Shown in pieces: positions 35,659 through 44,900 of a stretch of DNA of 64,000 nucleotides; the stretch's first letter is position 1; the number at the start of each line of letters is the position of its first letter. This DNA comes from Nitrospirota bacterium. GTDB taxonomy: Bacteria; Nitrospirota; Nitrospiria; Nitrospirales; Nitrospiraceae. The notes beneath the pieces were generated by a model. It ran no database searches, had not been told where the DNA came from, and worked only from the letters and a program-made list of their open reading frames with translations. The stretch is taken from assembly GCA_018971525.1 (NCBI GenBank), contig JAGXAR010000007.1, positions 27,768-91,767 on the forward strand. Reading direction: 5' to 3'. Position numbers and translations under genes: made by a program.

Positions 35659-35735
35659 CTCCTCAAAGAGGGCTGGTATACGATGCCGTACCGATTCCAA
35701 AGTTCACGGTGTGCTCAGCCAAGGAGGATTGTGAC

Positions 35736-36083
35736 GTGGCAGGTGATGCACTGAAGGTCGAAGATGCAACGTGGGACACAGACGTCATGAAAGCTTCTGA
35801 ACTCGTGATGGTGGATTTCTGGGCCGTCTGGTGCGGCCCCTGCCAAATGGTCGCTCCGATCATCGAGGAATTGGCCAAAGAGTATGCGGGGAAGGTGAAG
35901 GTGCGTAAGCTCAATACCGATGAAAATCCAGAAGTCGCAGGCCGCTATCAGGTCATGAGTATCCCGACGATTCTGTTTTTCAAGAACGGCCAGGTCGTGG
36001 AGAAACTGGTTGGGGCTCGACCGAAGCGGCAGTTCAAGGAAATGATCGATTCGCTGCTGGCGCAGCACGCCGGCTCAGCCTAA
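35736..36083 (+). CDS. trxA: Thioredoxin
   Basis: 115 residues with the redox motif WCGPC at about residues 33-37 in VDFWAVWCGPCQMVAPII, the cis-Pro in MSIPTILFFKNGQ and the usual end. The start is GTG at 35736, placed 8 nt after the perfect AAGGAGG at 35721-35727; the frame is open much further upstream, but that part is not protein-like. Its short gap before recN (21 nt) suggests joint transcription. Confidence 0.95.
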   Translation: MAGDALKVEDATWDTDVMKASELVMVDFWAVWCGPCQMVAPIIEELAKEYAGKVKVRKLNTDENPEVAGRYQVMSIPTILFFKNGQVVEKLVGARPKRQFKEMIDSLLAQHAGSA

Positions 36084-36104
36084 GGATTGTAGTCACCCGC
36101 CGCA

Positions 36105-37796
36105 ATGCTCGCCGAGTTGCGCATTGTCAATTTCGCGCTCATTGAGCAGCTCAGTCTTCAATTCCAGTCCGGGTTTACGGTCCTGACCGGGGAGACCGGG
36201 GCCGGTAAGTCACTTCTCATTGATGCCATCGCCTTGTTGGTCGGCGGACGGGCCTCGACCGATCAAATCCGTTCCGGAGAAGACGAGGCCCAGCTCGAAG
36301 CAGCCTTCCAGCTCCCAGACGCCCATCCACTCCTTCAACGTCTCCGACTACAAGAAATCATTGGTCAGAACGAGTCTGAGCTGATTCTTCGGCGCGTGCT
36401 CTCCCGATCGGGTCGCCACCGGGTATACGTCAACGGCAACCTGTGCCCCCTGCGTGTGCTCGAAGAACTGGGGGGGACCCTCGTCGATATCCATGGCCAG
36501 CATGAGCAGCAATCGCTGTTGGCCGCGGCCAAACAATTAGATGCCCTCGATGCGTTCGGACGCCTCTACGAGCTACGCGAGAGGTACGGGCGGGCTTACC
36601 AGGGATGGAAGGAACTCCGCACGCAGTTAGATGCCTTGCAGAGCGAAGTCGTCGATGATGCTAGACGTGAGGATATGTTGCGATTCCAGGTGCAAGAGAT
36701 CGAACAAGCCGGTCTGCTGCCTGATGAAGAAGAGCGGCTCCGTAGCGAGCGGCAGCGACTGGTCCATGCGCATCGGCTTAGGGAACTGGCCCACGAGGCT
36801 CATGTCGAGTTGCGGGAGGATGAGCAGGCTGTTCTCAGCAGGCTGGGGCGGATCGGGCGGACCCTTGCTGAGTTGGCCCAGACTGATCCAGCGATGGGTG
36901 ATTGTGAACAGGTTGCTACGGAGTCGGCGATCCAACTCAAAGAACTTGCAGGTCGGTTGCGCGACTATGCACAGGAGTTAGAGGCTGATCCTGTCCGACA
37001 GGCTATCGTGGAGGACCGACTCGATCTGATCCAACGGTTAAAGAAAAAGTATGGAGGGTCGGTTGAGGCGGTATTAGAGACGTGCGGACGGCTGCAGGAG
37101 GAGCTTCAGTTACTGGACCATCGTGAAGAGAAAACTGCTGAGTTGACCGCGCGACTGGACGAAGAGGCGCGACGCCTCCGCACGCTGGCACAGCAACTGT
37201 CCAAGAAGCGAACGGAGGCGGCCAAGCGAATGACGACGCTTGTGGGAGCGGAGCTGGTGGCGTTAAAAATGGAGCAGGCGATCTTTCACGTAATGGTGTC
37301 GAGCGATGACTCGGCCGAGGGGCTTGGACCGGCTGGGGGCGATCGAGTGGAGTTCATTCTCTCGAGCAATCCGGGTGAACCGCCGAGACCTTTGGGCCGA
37401 GTGGCGTCCGGCGGGGAACTCTCTCGTATCATGCTGGCGCTCAAGACGGTGTTGGCCGAGATGGATCAGGTTCCGGTCCTGGTATTTGACGAAATCGATA
37501 CGGGAGTCGGTGGGGCAGTCGCTGCAGCCATGGGAACGAGACTGCGCAAGCTCGGGACGTTCCACCAGGTGTTTTGCATCACCCATCTTCCTCAGGTCGC
37601 GTCCCAAGCAGAGCATCATCTGCTGGTGGAAAAGGGGCTGGAGAGTCAGCGGACATCCACGTCGGTCAGAGCGCTCAAGAGGATGGGGCGAGAAGAGGAA
37701 ATCGCCCGAATGTTGGGCGGTCTGACCATTACGAAGAAAGTGCGTGAGACGGCAGCGGAGCTGATTGCGGGGGCGAAGGAGAAGCGGCCTGAGTGA
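36105..37796 (+). CDS. recN: DNA repair protein RecN
   Basis: SMC-like ATPase acting in recombinational repair of double-strand breaks. 563 residues: N-terminal MLAELRIVNFALIEQ, Walker A GETGAGKS at 29-36, VDIHGQHEQQSLL, a central Glu/Arg/Leu-rich coiled-coil region (~150-380), then SGGELSRIMLALK signature and VLVFDEIDTGVGG (Walker B), and ITHLPQVAS. Length and order are standard. Confidence 0.96.
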   Translation: MLAELRIVNFALIEQLSLQFQSGFTVLTGETGAGKSLLIDAIALLVGGRASTDQIRSGEDEAQLEAAFQLPDAHPLLQRLRLQEIIGQNESELILRRVLSRSGRHRVYVNGNLCPLRVLEELGGTLVDIHGQHEQQSLLAAAKQLDALDAFGRLYELRERYGRAYQGWKELRTQLDALQSEVVDDARREDMLRFQVQEIEQAGLLPDEEERLRSERQRLVHAHRLRELAHEAHVELREDEQAVLSRLGRIGRTLAELAQTDPAMGDCEQVATESAIQLKELAGRLRDYAQELEADPVRQAIVEDRLDLIQRLKKKYGGSVEAVLETCGRLQEELQLLDHREEKTAELTARLDEEARRLRTLAQQLSKKRTEAAKRMTTLVGAELVALKMEQAIFHVMVSSDDSAEGLGPAGGDRVEFILSSNPGEPPRPLGRVASGGELSRIMLALKTVLAEMDQVPVLVFDEIDTGVGGAVAAAMGTRLRKLGTFHQVFCITHLPQVASQAEHHLLVEKGLESQRTSTSVRALKRMGREEEIARMLGGLTITKKVRETAAELIAGAKEKRPE

Positions 37797-37805
37797 GTGA
37801 GAGGG

Positions 37806-38957
37806 TTAGGAGTCGGATCGGTCGGTGGGGGTGGTAGCCATTGCCATGGCAGGAAGGGATGCCTTGCATTCCTGGATCACGCGCGCGAAGAGTTCGGTCA
37901 ACTTCGGTTCGAAATGGGTGCCGGCGTATGAAAGCATCTGTTGGCAGGCCTCATCAATCGAGAGGGGCGTCCGGCCAGGAAGTTCCGCGGTCAGATGGTC
38001 GAATGTTTGAGCCAGACAGACGATGCGGGCCAGTTGAGGAATTCCTTCCTCCTGAAGTCCAAAAGGATAGCCTGAGCCATCCCACCGTTCATGGTGATAG
38101 GCAATAATCTGTCCCACCTCAGCCGGAAGTCCCAGCGGTAACACGAGTTTCGCACCCTGCTCGGGGTGGTGCCGATTGCCGACAGATTCCCCGGCCACAG
38201 CGATTTCATCGTCAGCAAATTGATAAGTCTCAGGTCCGATCCTGCCGATGTCGTGGAGGAACGCCCCCAACGCCAACGATTTCTGTTCAGCGAGTGTCAG
38301 GTTGATGCGGTTGGCCAAGAGTGTGGCGTAGAAGCTGACCCGGCTGCAGTGGTTGAGTAACTGGCGATCCTTGGCTTCAAGCAGGTCGGAGAGAAGAGGG
38401 AGAAGGTCCGGCATGGATTCGGGGGTGGATGCATGGTCTAACTTCGATTTTCCGATCGCATGGTATTCCGCGAGCAATTCCTTCCACGCCTGCGCACTTT
38501 CGGCTTCTGATCCCCAGAGGTCGGTCGATGTCTCGATGAAATGTCTGAGGAAATCGAGCCGTTGTTTCTTTTCGAGTGTCTGGTTGACGAGGGAAAGCAA
38601 TTCCGTGACGTTGAAGGGTTTGAGCAGGTAGCCGGCGGCGCCATGGCGTATCCCTTCCATGGCGGACTTTAAGCTTCCGTACCCGGTGATGATGATGACT
38701 TCCACGTCGGAGTGGTGAAGTTTGATGTCCTGAAGGAGATCTAAGCCCTGGCGATCTGGAAGCTTCTGATCGAGTGTGATGAGGTCGACCGGCTGGGAGT
38801 TCAGCACGTCAATCGCTGCACTGGCTGATTCAGCTGATTGGATATTGAAAAAGGGGCGGAGAATTACTTTCAAGGCGTCACGAGGTCCTGCCTCGTCGTC
38901 AATCACGAGCAAGGTCGGCTTATTCTTCGCCGGCTCCGGAGTCACAGGTAAGTTCAT
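37806..38957 (-). CDS. Response regulator with HD-GYP-type output domain
   Basis: 383 residues. Receiver domain 14-130: acidic pair D20/D21, phosphoacceptor D63, K113. HD-GYP-type domain ~190-375: HD at 235-236 (LHDIGRIG), HH at 263-264, HHE at 288-290 and DGSGYP at 293-298. HD-GYP domains hydrolyse c-di-GMP; all visible metal ligands appear present, although the AQTFDHLTA stretch differs from the common ADVFDALTS. It is the last gene of the 46.2-37.8 kb signalling block, 203 nt after the NtrC-type regulator gene, so it may have its own promoter. Confidence 0.9.
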   Translation of the reverse strand: MNLPVTPEPAKNKPTLLVIDDEAGPRDALKVILRPFFNIQSAESASAAIDVLNSQPVDLITLDQKLPDRQGLDLLQDIKLHHSDVEVIIITGYGSLKSAMEGIRHGAAGYLLKPFNVTELLSLVNQTLEKKQRLDFLRHFIETSTDLWGSEAESAQAWKELLAEYHAIGKSKLDHASTPESMPDLLPLLSDLLEAKDRQLLNHCSRVSFYATLLANRINLTLAEQKSLALGAFLHDIGRIGPETYQFADDEIAVAGESVGNRHHPEQGAKLVLPLGLPAEVGQIIAYHHERWDGSGYPFGLQEEGIPQLARIVCLAQTFDHLTAELPGRTPLSIDEACQQMLSYAGTHFEPKLTELFARVIQECKASLPAMAMATTPTDRSDS

Positions 38958-39160
38958 AGGGTGTCTTCTACCGCCAACTACGTACTTTGTAAAGCAATTA
39001 ATGTTCCGTTTCAGTGGGTTAGCCTCGATGCCTCAACGGATCGTAGCTTGAGATTGGCTGAGACCCATATGTAGATTTCTTGAACGAAACACTACGTATA
39101 TCGTGAGCCAATCCCAGGTCTAACAGTGCAGAAAAAGACGCAGTAATGATAGCTGGTGTG

Positions 39161-40588
39161 CTATTCCTGCACTGCGACCTGAGGTTCTGTGCTGACTTCC
39201 TGATCGGGTCGACCGATTCCCAATGTGTCCATGCGGTATTTGAGCATTCGACGGCTGATACCCAGTAGGCTGGCGGCATGGGTTTGGATATAGCTGGTTC
39301 GTTTCAGGGCATCCAAGATGATCTCGCGCTCGAATTCCATCACGGCTTTCTCAAGCGATAGGCGACCAGCGAGGGTGTCGTCGCGGAGTGAAGAGGATCG
39401 GGTGTCGTTCTTGAGAATGGTCGGGAGATGTTCGGGGGTGATGGTGTCAAATCCTTTGGACCAAATGAACGCCTGTTCGATGATGTTTTCCATCTCTCGC
39501 ACATTGCCCGGCCAGGGATAGCGGGACAGAAGATCGACGGCATCTTTGGAAAACTCTTGGGGTGACCGGTTGTCTTCTTCGATTCGCTTCGCCAGAAAAT
39601 GTTTGGCGAGGAGGGGAACGTCTTCACCACGTTCCCTGAGCGGGGGCAGATACAGCGCAATGACGTTGATGCGGTAGTAGAGGTCCTCGCGGAATAGCCC
39701 TTTGCGAACGAGATCCTCGAGATTCTTGTTCGTCGCGGTCACGATGCGCACATCTACCTTGATGGATTGCACCCCACCGACTCTGGTGAATTCTCGTTCT
39801 TGCAAGACGCGCAGCAGCTTGGCCTGCGTCATGGCGCTAAGGTCGCCGATCTCGTCGAGGAAGAGCGTGCCGGTATTAGCGAGTTCAAATTGTCCGACCC
39901 GACGAGCCGTGGCATCCGTGAACGAGCCTTTCTCATGACCGAACAGCTCACTCTCGATGAGTGTTTCAGGAAGGGCTGCGCAGTTCAGCGCGATGAAGGG
40001 GCGCTCGCGCCTGCCGCTATTGTAGTGGAGCGCCTTGGCGACCAGTTCCTTTCCCGTGCCGCTCTCGCCGGTGATCAGGACGGTCGTGCGGCTGTCGGCC
40101 ACTTGTTCGATCTTGGTGTAGATGTCCTGCATCGACGGGCTCTTGCCGATCAGGTTGTGAAAGGCATAGCGCTGAACGACATGCGCACGGAGTTGTTTTA
40201 CCTCCCGTTGGAGCTCCTGGTCCTTGAGGGCACGCTCAACGATGATGCGGAGCTCTTCCACATCGAAGGGTTTCGAGAGATAGTCGGCCGCGCCGAACTT
40301 CATCGCATCGACGGCGGTTTTGACCGATTTTGTTCCGGTCAGCATGATGACCGGTGCCGTGCGGTCTTGGGCGCGTATGGATTGGAGTACCGACAGCCCG
40401 TCGGTGCCCGGCAGGATAACGTCGAGGAGGACCAGATGGGGGGCTTCCTTCTGAAACAGCTCGAGGCCCTCCTGGGCGTCGGCTGCTTGGATCGTTTCGT
40501 AGGCCGGCTCCAGCACCGCTTTCAATGAGGCCCGAACCCGGGCCTCATCATCGATTAACAGCACTCGTTTTTTCATACTGGTATCCAT
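39161..40588 (-). CDS. NtrC-family sigma-54-dependent response regulator
   Basis: 475 residues: receiver (D13/D14, D56, K106), AAA+ domain with Walker A GESGTGKE at 174-181, Walker B LFLDEI at 242-247, and a Fis-type helix-turn-helix near the C-terminus (THAASLLGISRRMLKYRM). The sigma-54 contact loop, usually GAFTGA, reads GSFTDA at 221-226. It ends 13 nt downstream of the histidine kinase gene and is almost certainly its partner. ATG at 40576 (MKKRVLL) is an alternative start. Confidence 0.95.
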   Translation of the reverse strand: MDTSMKKRVLLIDDEARVRASLKAVLEPAYETIQAADAQEGLELFQKEAPHLVLLDVILPGTDGLSVLQSIRAQDRTAPVIMLTGTKSVKTAVDAMKFGAADYLSKPFDVEELRIIVERALKDQELQREVKQLRAHVVQRYAFHNLIGKSPSMQDIYTKIEQVADSRTTVLITGESGTGKELVAKALHYNSGRRERPFIALNCAALPETLIESELFGHEKGSFTDATARRVGQFELANTGTLFLDEIGDLSAMTQAKLLRVLQEREFTRVGGVQSIKVDVRIVTATNKNLEDLVRKGLFREDLYYRINVIALYLPPLRERGEDVPLLAKHFLAKRIEEDNRSPQEFSKDAVDLLSRYPWPGNVREMENIIEQAFIWSKGFDTITPEHLPTILKNDTRSSSLRDDTLAGRLSLEKAVMEFEREIILDALKRTSYIQTHAASLLGISRRMLKYRMDTLGIGRPDQEVSTEPQVAVQE

Positions 40589-40601
40589 AGGGTGTTGGCG
40601 G

Positions 40602-41879
40602 CTACGCGGGTAAGGCCGGCAGACTCACGAAAAACGTGGTGCCGACCCCGACCGAGCTTTTTACCCGGATCTCGCCGTGATGTTCTTGAATAATTTGATG
40701 GACAATCGTCAATCCAAGTCCCGTTCCTTCATGTTCTCCGCTCTCGTGTTTGGTTGTGAAAAACGGGTCGAAAATGTGCTCGAGGTTCGTTTCCTGGATT
40801 CCTTCACCGGTATCCTCGATCTCGATGTGAGCCCAGACGTTTCCGCCCGGCTTCACCAGCTTGCGGGTCTGAACCCGTAACCGCCCACCCGCCCCTGCCA
40901 TCGAGTCCATGGCATTGAGAAGGAGATTGAGTAGGACCTGCTTGATCTGCTGTCGGTCCAGCATGACACGAGGCAGGTCGGGCGCCAACTCTTTTTCAAT
41001 CTTGATCCCACGGCTATCCGCCTTGACGTCGATGAAATAGAGACAGGAGGAGACAATGTCGTTGAAGTCCTCATCCGTCAGCTTGGGCTCCATATATCGG
41101 GCGTAGTCGAGGATCTCCTGGATCAGCCGTTCGATCCGATACACATCGTCGAGCACCACCTTACTGAACTCCTGAATGAATTGGGGGTCGTCTTTTCGCT
41201 CAGGAGCCAATTGGATAAAGGTTTTAATCGACGTGAGGGGGTTCCTGATTTCATGGGCGAAGCCGCCGGCGATCGTTTCAAGAGATTTCAGCCGGTCTGT
41301 GCGCTTCATAAGCGTATGCGAGCGATGGAGGTCCTCGTACAGGACAATAGTGTCAAGCGCATTCGTGGCGGTTTGTGCCAGCGCGGCGAGGAGGCATCTG
41401 GTCAGCGCATTTTCTTCAGCCAAAGGCTGTGCCGCGCCGAGGAGCGAGAAGGCGATGAGACGGCCTTTATTGAGGTGTGGCACGATGCATGCGGCCTGCA
41501 TGGATTCCATGGCCGCGCGTGCGCCGGCTTCGGAGTCGGTCTCATGGAGGTCTGCGGCCGAGTCGGCCTGCGTCATGACCCGGTTGGTTGCGAGCAGGTG
41601 GCGGGGCAGAGGATGGCTCACGGCCAGCGTCGGAGGAATAAGCACGGGAGCGACCGAGCCAATCATGCTGGCGCGGCGATAGCATTCGTGCTCGCGATCC
41701 AGCAGGAACAGCGTCCCATGGGGAGTGGCACCTGCGCGACACAGCTCTTGGATAATGCGATTCCCGAGTGTCGTCAAGTCGGTCATCGTCCCCAGGTCGG
41801 CCGCAAATCGCGTGACGATGTTTAATAGCTCGCTAGAGGAAGGGGACAATATGTCGGTGTTTGATGGGTGTGATGTCAT
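40602..41879 (-). CDS. Soluble sensor histidine kinase, GAF-HisKA-HATPase
   Basis: 425 residues with no membrane segment. A GAF-like sensor domain spans ~15-180. The dimerisation helix carries H209 in FAHEIRNPL, with the autophosphorylation motif complete. The ATPase domain has the N box LLLNLLLNAMDSM, the DTGEGI G1 box and GTGLGLTIVHQI. Signal unknown; a GAF domain suggests a small ligand in the cytoplasm. It lies 115 nt after the mosaic gene and 13 nt before the NtrC-type regulator gene. Confidence 0.94.
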   Translation of the reverse strand: MTSHPSNTDILSPSSSELLNIVTRFAADLGTMTDLTTLGNRIIQELCRAGATPHGTLFLLDREHECYRRASMIGSVAPVLIPPTLAVSHPLPRHLLATNRVMTQADSAADLHETDSEAGARAAMESMQAACIVPHLNKGRLIAFSLLGAAQPLAEENALTRCLLAALAQTATNALDTIVLYEDLHRSHTLMKRTDRLKSLETIAGGFAHEIRNPLTSIKTFIQLAPERKDDPQFIQEFSKVVLDDVYRIERLIQEILDYARYMEPKLTDEDFNDIVSSCLYFIDVKADSRGIKIEKELAPDLPRVMLDRQQIKQVLLNLLLNAMDSMAGAGGRLRVQTRKLVKPGGNVWAHIEIEDTGEGIQETNLEHIFDPFFTTKHESGEHEGTGLGLTIVHQIIQEHHGEIRVKSSVGVGTTFFVSLPALPA

Positions 41880-41993
41880 AACGAACAGGGAGCGCTAGGC
41901 GCCGTTTGACCTGTCAGCGGATATGCAGATTGAGCATGGAAAATTTACGTGTTCAAAGATGTACGGGGGGGAGTATACACGGCGAGGACTCGT

Positions 41994-44900
41994 TCAGCTA
42001 GCGGATTTACCTTTTTCAATGACGGCGAAGAGGGCATGCCCATCGAGCGCAGGTAGGATGCGGGGTGTGAGGATGCCGGCTTGCCGGAGGAATGAGGCCA
42101 GCGAGGACCGGTCGAAGGTGTGCAGCAATCCATGCCGGACGGCCTCTCGGAGTCGCCCCAGGTAGTGCAGGACGATGTGAGCCTGTGGACTAAATTCATC
42201 CTGATTCGCTCTGTGCAGATGCCGGCGATAGAGCACCGAGAGATCGGTGTCGGGGTGGAAGACCGTGAGGACCAGGCGCCCCTGCGGATGAAGCATGCGG
42301 TACAGCTCACGAATCGTGATCAGTGGAGAGGGGACGAACGGGAGCGACAGATTGCAGACGATGCGGTGGAGGGCGTGGTCCTTAAAAGGAAGACCCTGTG
42401 TCCAATCCGCTCGCACCCAATCGGTGGTTAAGGGGGGATGGATGGTGAGGGTGCCTGCAAAGTCGCTGTCGAGCTCCCGATGCAAGGCACGAAGACTCTG
42501 TCGGGCGTGCGTCAGCGAGTCCTGAGAATTTCCCAGTCCGATCACGTGAACGGGATGCTCCGGGCTCCATCCACGCTGTCGCGAGCGGTAGGCCTGGTTG
42601 ACCATGGTGGCTCGGACCAAATCGCCGTGTCCGACTCCCACGTCTACGAGCATGAATCCCGGTTCGAGCGGACTGAGCAGGCGGTAGAGATCGTCCAAGA
42701 CCTTCCAGTATTCATGAAGATTCCCGAGTTGGGGGAGATGCTGCAGGTGCGCGACCCTCAAGGCCTCACGCGTGATCTGGGAGAGATTGTGGCGAAGCCG
42801 GGTGCGCTCCATCTCGATGCGCTGTTGACGGGCCAGCATGAGACGGGTGTGTGCGCGGAATTCAGCCGGAGCAGTCGGCAACGAGACGATTGAGGCGATC
42901 TGCTCCAGGATCTGTCGGAAGGCCGCGGGGTGTTGTTCGTTGAGCGGGAGATCCTGGCCGATTAGCGGTGCGGGGACTGTTGCCAGCTTGGTATGGGTTC
43001 CCAGCGCAGTGAGAAATGCCTGTGGGAGGTCAGCCGGAGGCAACGGCCCGAGCGGGTTGCTGGGGATTGTGAGAATGGCTGATGGGGAGCGAAGGAGGCG
43101 CAGATCCGCAATTGTGGAGGCCAGATCTGTAAAGTGGCCTGCGACGAGATCGCCGATAAAGCGATCGACATTGACGTTGAGCCCGAGCAGATTGGCGATG
43201 CCGCGTCGGAGCCCGTATCGGTGGTCGGCCACGAGGTCATGACCATGGACAGTCATGAGCATGGCCTGAATATCGACGACCGGATTGATCAGAAGAAGCA
43301 GGTCGAGGGGACGGGATTGCACCGCCATCTTGAGCGCGACGCGTGCGGTCATGTCGCTCGCCGAGACGATCAGGGGAGCGGTCGGCCACGTATGTTGCAC
43401 AAACTCCACAACTTTAAGGAGGTCGGCTTGCATGCTTCGCAAGGTCGTCTGTTGCAGCTCGCCGTCGCTCAGCCCCATGTGGTTGGTGTGGTCGTAACGC
43501 AAGACGCGGAGCCGGTGATGCGCCAAATAGTACGACAAGGTAATGGCATCCAACGCGGTCTGGCCATAGCCGGGAGCGATGATGATGACCGGTGTGTTCG
43601 GTGCGAGCGATTGGCGAAGATGGTCGTCCGTGATCATAATCGCCTGGCCGCGTGGATTCCGGCACTCTCGCGGAAGACTAACGACCGACGCCTGCTGCGA
43701 AGAGGATTCCGATTCGCCTGGGGAGGTCAGGTGTTGCCGGACAACTCGGTTCACTTCGCGCTCAGCGTATGGTGTGAGCCCCTGAAAGCGGAGGCCGATC
43801 CGAAGGGCAGGGTCGGAGCCTTGGTGACGAAATTCGCTGGGCGCAGCGGGAGCCGGAGCTGACCAGATGATCCGGGCGGGAAGTGCGGAGTCAGGCGCGC
43901 CCGGTTCATGTGTCCCTGGGTGGTTCTGGGTCTGTGTGGCGGCGAAGTGTAGCGTGGCGAGGCCGCTCAGGAGTTCAGGGCGAGCGTTGAGGTGAAGACA
44001 GGCACCGTCTCGGCTGAGGTTGCTCGTCTGCGCAACCAGACGGTGAAGGTGACCTGTAGAGTCCATCACATCGAGCCGGACTGGGAGCTTCACGACCACC
44101 CGAATCGCTTCGCGCTGGTCGTAATCTTCCCGCTCGCTTGGTACGAGGGGGGTGGTGGCAGTCAGTTCGACCCGCAGCCCTGCCGCCAGCAGTACTTCAA
44201 GGGAGAAGGGCAACGTCTGTTCCTGCACAGCCTGAATCAGCGAGGCCAGGACGGCGGCTTCTTCTCGCTTGGGCAAATTAAATGCGACGACCAGATGAGA
44301 GACTGGCGTCCCGGAAGGGAGCGAGATGGGCCGTTCCTGCGCCTCGCCTTGCAGTTCGAGAATCCCCACGGCAGTTTTGAATACAACATAGGCATCTTGT
44401 GGCGCGACGGCGGGGAAGTCGTTGGGGAGTGTAATGCAGGTACCTCCGAGGCTGATGTTGGAAATGGTGCCCTCCCACGTCGCTGATCCGACAGTGATCG
44501 TGGCAGGCAAGATGGTTGGAATTCGAGGTGAATGGCGCCGTTCCTGTAGCGGACTGCCAGACTCGGGTGTCGGAACAGGTGCCTCAGCAGCCCCCTTCGT
44601 TTCAGGAGCGAGTGCTGGTGGGGCGGCAGAGACGGGAATCGGCAGCGGGAGCATCTCGAGGGGGGGGCGAGAGGCGACCGGCAGCCGGAGGATCATACGA
44701 AGGGGCCCCTGCATCGGCGCCGACAAATCCAAGGTGCCACCCAGTTGGCGGACGAGCTGATACGTCTCGAGGAGATTAATAGACGGAGGTGAAGTAGCCG
44801 GAAATTCTGTCGACCACACCATGTCTGACTCGAGCAGCTCGACTTCGACCTCAGTAGGAGGGGCAAGGGGAAATAGGGCGGGGGCGTTAGCTGAAATAGA

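Noticed and set aside
35217..35735. Long N-terminal extension of thioredoxin
   Set aside because: The upstream part is Ser/Arg/Cys-rich out-of-frame-like sequence over repeats, while GTG 35736 has a perfect AAGGAGG; the extension is not coding.
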